NCBI GenBank assembly: GCA_024196135.1
Contig: JAMQCK010000664.1
Coordinates: forward strand, 1-18,107
DNA from: Pleurotus ostreatus/Saccharomyces cerevisiae fusant
Taxonomy: Eukaryota; Opisthokonta
DNA length: 18,107 nt
Reading direction: 5' to 3'
The notes beneath the pieces were generated by a model. That model did no database searches, had not been told where the DNA came from, and saw only the letters and a program-made list of their open reading frames with translations. Positions 16,734 through 18,107 of this stretch are shown in pieces; positions within the stretch are counted from its first letter, which is position 1; each line of letters begins with the position of its first letter. A program made the position numbers and the translations under genes.

Positions 16734-17720
16734 GTACGAGGTCAGAAACGACTTCGTACCGTTGATCCCACAAAGCCCCCGCCAGTCCTTTGCCGTGCGA
16801 CGCTCATCTGCGCTCCCCCTCGCCTCCTTCGACCTTTCACATCGCATCCCTCACCCTCCTCATCGCATCTCCCGCCCTCGCCACAGGTCGGGGAAAAATG
16901 CAGCGACATCGCGGCGACGTTCCCCGAGCTCGGCAGAACTCCCCTCGACGATGCTAGAGTTGGAGACGAAGATGGAGGGGGTGGCGCAGACCTGCCTTCG
17001 CGCATCCCTCCCCCCTCACATCGCCTCTCCCTCTCGTGTGCTCTGCACCCGACTTCGTCGATCTGCTACGTCGCGTGGATCGCATCTTGAGGTGTTGACT
17101 GGCGTCGTGGAGAGCTGGCTCGTCGGCGTTGAGCGCGACGATGTGGGTAGGGAGGAGGGGGAGGGGTTCTTCTCGTCTATAATGACGGTCTCCCGGAATC
17201 TAACTGCAGTTCGTCATTCCCAGCGGGTACGACCTGATAAAGGACATCGTACCTTCAGTCTCACGACGTCTCGCCTGCTCAGAAGAGTCCTCCACCCCTC
17301 ACGCCATCGCGCCGCACTCGTACACCTCCCCCTCCCCCTCCCCCTTCCCAATCGCATCCCCCGCACTCGCTGCACTCCGAGGAAAAATCCGGCGAGCTCA
17401 CCAAGATGTTCCTCGATCTCTAGACGACTCCCCTCGACGAGTCTTGAGGTGGAGACGAGAATGGAGGGGGTGGCGCAGGCGCCCCCTCGCGTATCCCTCC
17501 CATCCCACATAACCCCCCTCTCGTGTTCTCTGTACACGTCGTGTCCATGAGATGTGCCGTGCGCGTCGTCTCGTTCGTAGCCATTCCTCGTTCGTCCTCT
17601 TTGCGTCGTCGAGGAACTTGCTCGTCGGGGTTGAGCGCGACGACATGGAGGAAGGGGGAGGGGGGCCTTCTCGTCGCTTCTTGTTCGAACATAACCTTCT
17701 TGACACTCGTGAAGGACGGC
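16734..17720 (+). repeat. Two direct ~490-bp tandem repeats
   Basis: Copy 1 runs about 16734-17226 and copy 2 about 17227-17720. Anchor pairs: GTACGA 16734/17227 (offset 493), GGAAAAAT 16892/17381 (489), CCCCTCGACG 16941/17430 (489), GGAGGGGGTGGCGCAG near 16975/17464 (489), and GTTGAGCGCGACGA 17128/17630 (502). Between the last anchors copy 2 has gained about 13 bp. Divergence is considerable. The tail of an earlier copy may lie at 16690-16733. A frame open across most of both copies gives LPSTMLELETKMEGVAQ and LPSTSLEVETRMEGVAQ at equivalent positions; I know no such family. Confidence 0.75.
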
Positions 17721-17908
17721 GCGTCGGCGTAAAAGAGTCGTATCGCCGAGTTCTGAAGATTTAGTCAGTCTTTCGAACGTCGCGAAGCCCACGACAGACC
17801 TACCTGGTCACGACGTGTCGCCATCGTAGGTGTACACCTTCTCCTTCGCGCGTATCGGCACGCAGATTCCTCGCGGTCTGACTTGCCCTTGTCGTGGGAT
17901 GAGCAAAG
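17721..17908. other. Right-hand flank without a gene
   Basis: No gene or clear repeat beyond the degenerate start of what may be another ~490-bp unit (about 17700-17765). Confidence 0.3.
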
Positions 17909-17931
17909 GGCTCCCTTCGACGAAGGGAGCC
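17909..17931. repeat. Perfect 11-bp-arm palindrome
   Basis: GGCTCCCTTCG and CGAAGGGAGCC flank a single A. Outer partial arms GTGGGA (17894-17899) and TCCCAC (17933-17938) would extend the stem after an asymmetric bulge. No gene lies between here and the window end (17932-18107). Confidence 0.7.
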
Positions 17932-18107
17932 GTCCCACGTCTCTCCTGAGCTCGTGTAAGGGCGTCGTGGGGGTAAGGGGTATCCCACCCCTCTCGTATC
18001 CCTCACCGAGGGTGCGCGCGCGTGCCTCCGGCGGTTTGGGGTTCGCAAAAAGTCACCTCAACGACGGGGTCAGCACGTAATCAACGATTTTGACGAGACG
18101 ACTTAAA

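Noticed and set aside
17721..18107. Window end considered as telomere
   Set aside because: No TTAGGG/CCCTAA tracts are present. The gene-free repeats could be subtelomeric, but nothing here shows it.

Overview
The window looks like nuclear DNA of a filamentous basidiomycete, most likely an Agaricomycete. The protein-coding genes are cut by many short GT-AG introns (mostly 44-67 nt) with CTGAC/CTAAC-like branch points. Exons are GC-rich, and the gene families (KDZ-free MULE transposase, F-box/leucine-rich proteins, small secreted proteins, adaptin) fit that group. The species cannot be told from the sequence. All gene models below were built by hand from splice signals and reading frame.

Left part (1-5.2 kb) is transposon and repeat territory. 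A 260-bp fragment of a Mutator-like (MULE) transposase exon lies at 285-544. An apparently intact three-exon MULE transposase (872 aa) follows at 780-3513. Then come four copies of a G-rich hairpin repeat (3856-4169), a cluster of GC-rich palindromes and direct repeats (4174-4323), and a 5'-truncated F-box/LRR-type gene remnant (4564-5223).

Middle part (5.4-8.0 kb) is ordinary gene space. Two minus-strand genes sit in tandem: a seven-exon hemerythrin-like protein with an N-terminal membrane anchor (5458-6649) and a five-exon secreted protein with polysaccharide-lyase-like features (7095-8000). A roughly 0.9-kb intergenic stretch with two inverted repeats separates them from a second F-box/LRR gene on the plus strand (8936-10532). 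That gene lacks a visible start and carries a frame change and two in-frame stops, so it is probably decayed.

The most unusual stretch is 10.88-12.46 kb. A TATA-like box is followed by about seven head-to-tail degenerate units of roughly 155 bp. Each unit contains an exon-like block and, in register, an intron-like block of about 50 nt. The full-length exon-like blocks are all multiples of three (102, 111, 102, 105, 111 nt). They share phase 1 and run into a 420-nt block, also phase 1 and open. I read this as a tandemly duplicated exon-plus-intron array, partly decayed; whether it still makes a protein or a spliced non-coding RNA is open.

Right part (12.9-18.1 kb) holds a small orphan gene with a PP1-docking-like RVSF motif (13195-13937) and the 5' half of a beta-adaptin gene (14560-15758). 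The adaptin similarity stops abruptly near residue 315 and is followed by about 2.5 kb without recognisable genes: a purine-rich tract, a 21-nt minisatellite, two roughly 490-bp direct repeats and a perfect 11-bp-arm palindrome.
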